Below, one piece after another: positions 63,581 to 64,000 of a DNA stretch of 64,000 nt. The stretch spans positions 1 through 64,000 of the forward strand of contig NZ_JAMKOJ010000011.1 of the NCBI RefSeq assembly GCF_023700755.1, given 5' to 3'. This stretch comes from Allorhizobium sonneratiae. Lineage in GTDB: Bacteria > Pseudomonadota > Alphaproteobacteria > Rhizobiales > Rhizobiaceae. The translations under genes were made by a program, and so were the position numbers. The notes under the pieces are model-generated. The model made no database searches, had not been told where the DNA came from, and worked only from the letters and a program-made list of their open reading frames with translations. Each line of letters starts with the position of its first letter. Position 1 is the stretch's first letter.

Positions 63581-64000
63581 ATGGGGGATCAGGTCTTCAA
63601 CTATCTCATCATCGGGCGCGGCATGATGGGGGCTGCGGCGGCGCGGCATCTGGCGGACGCAAGCGATGGCGTGGCGCTGCTCGGGCCGGATGAGCCTGCC
63701 GAAAAGGCCACCCATCAGGGCGTTTTCGGCAGCCATTATGATGAGGCGCGCATCACCCGCACCATCGACCCGGACCCGGTCTGGGCGAAGCTCGCCCATC
63801 GCTCGATCGCCCGTTACGGCGAGATCGAACAGGCAAGCGGCATCCGCTTCTATCATGAGGCCGGATGTCTGATTGTCGGGCCGAAGCCGGTGGATGAGGC
63901 AAGCTATGTGACGAAGGTCGCGCGTGCGGCCTCTGCCCTTGGCGTCAGCACCGAATCCCTGAGCCCAGAGCAGTTGCAGAAACGCTTTGGCTATTTCAGT
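63581..64000 (+). CDS. FAD-dependent oxidoreductase, sarcosine-oxidase-like, 3' truncated
   Basis: 140 codons are visible and the frame runs off the window. Residues 8-20 (YLIIGRGMMGAAA) are a Rossmann dinucleotide motif, a slight variant of GxGxxG. HQGVFGSHYDEARITRTIDPD is typical of the monomeric sarcosine oxidase/N-methyl amino acid oxidase branch, which binds FAD and oxidises secondary amines. The ATG 63581 follows GGAAG. Substrate unknown. Confidence 0.85.
   Translation, partial: MGDQVFNYLIIGRGMMGAAAARHLADASDGVALLGPDEPAEKATHQGVFGSHYDEARITRTIDPDPVWAKLAHRSIARYGEIEQASGIRFYHEAGCLIVGPKPVDEASYVTKVARAASALGVSTESLSPEQLQKRFGYFS

Overview
The window looks like chromosome of a Rhizobiaceae alphaproteobacterium of the Agrobacterium/Allorhizobium/Rhizobium group. 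Reasons: high GC, typical rhizobial gene content (betaine-lipid genes btaA/btaB, a BP26-like SIMPL protein, full-length metH with an ArsR-methyltransferase regulator, Ohr/OhrR, PPi-type phosphofructokinase, several HAMP chemoreceptors) and several families of short dispersed palindromic repeats between genes. Genus-level assignment is inference.

Region by region: (1) 1-6190 is the end of a prophage or phage-derived island lying against the 3' end of a tRNA-Ile2(CAU) gene. It holds tail-associated genes, a D12-class adenine methylase, a SEC-C protein, a membrane protein between two near-identical terminators, and direct repeats next to the tRNA. (2) 6.4-11.6 kb has envelope or secreted proteins, a nuclease and a sugar epimerase. 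(3) 11.7-15.5 kb is metH behind a perfect 20-bp palindrome. (4) 15.7-20.6 kb is a minus-strand ABC importer operon ending in a PP2C-type phosphatase, with a Pho-box-like site upstream. (5) 21.4-27.1 kb has an APC permease, an iron-type alcohol dehydrogenase, a solitary ParA/VirC1-like ATPase and a glycosyltransferase. (6) 27.1-32.6 kb has an L,D-transpeptidase, an epimerase-fold protein, a DUF442 protein, RidA, the ohrR/ohr pair and uppP. (7) 33-48 kb has three chemoreceptors plus a phosphoesterase, a ThDP enzyme with a DMT exporter, a lipase-like hydrolase, an RNase T2 and ettA. (8) 48.3-50.3 kb is an ArsR-methyltransferase regulator with metF, behind an operator 19/20 identical to the metH one. 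(9) 50.4-64 kb has a 25-codon membrane microprotein, several cell-wall enzymes, btaA-btaB behind a Pho-box-like site, a serine hydrolase, a LysE-type protein, PPi-PFK, a TerB-DnaJ/amidase pair, and the start of an FAD oxidoreductase.

Two regulatory circuits can be read from the DNA. A SahR-type methionine-cycle circuit joins metH at 11.7 kb to the regulator-metF operon at 48.4 kb. A phosphate-starvation circuit may join the ABC importer at 20.6 kb to btaAB at 55.4 kb. A 160-bp MITE-like element near 63.4 kb has inserted at TTAA into a dispersed repeat, and an uninterrupted copy of that repeat near 9.5 kb serves as the empty-site reference.
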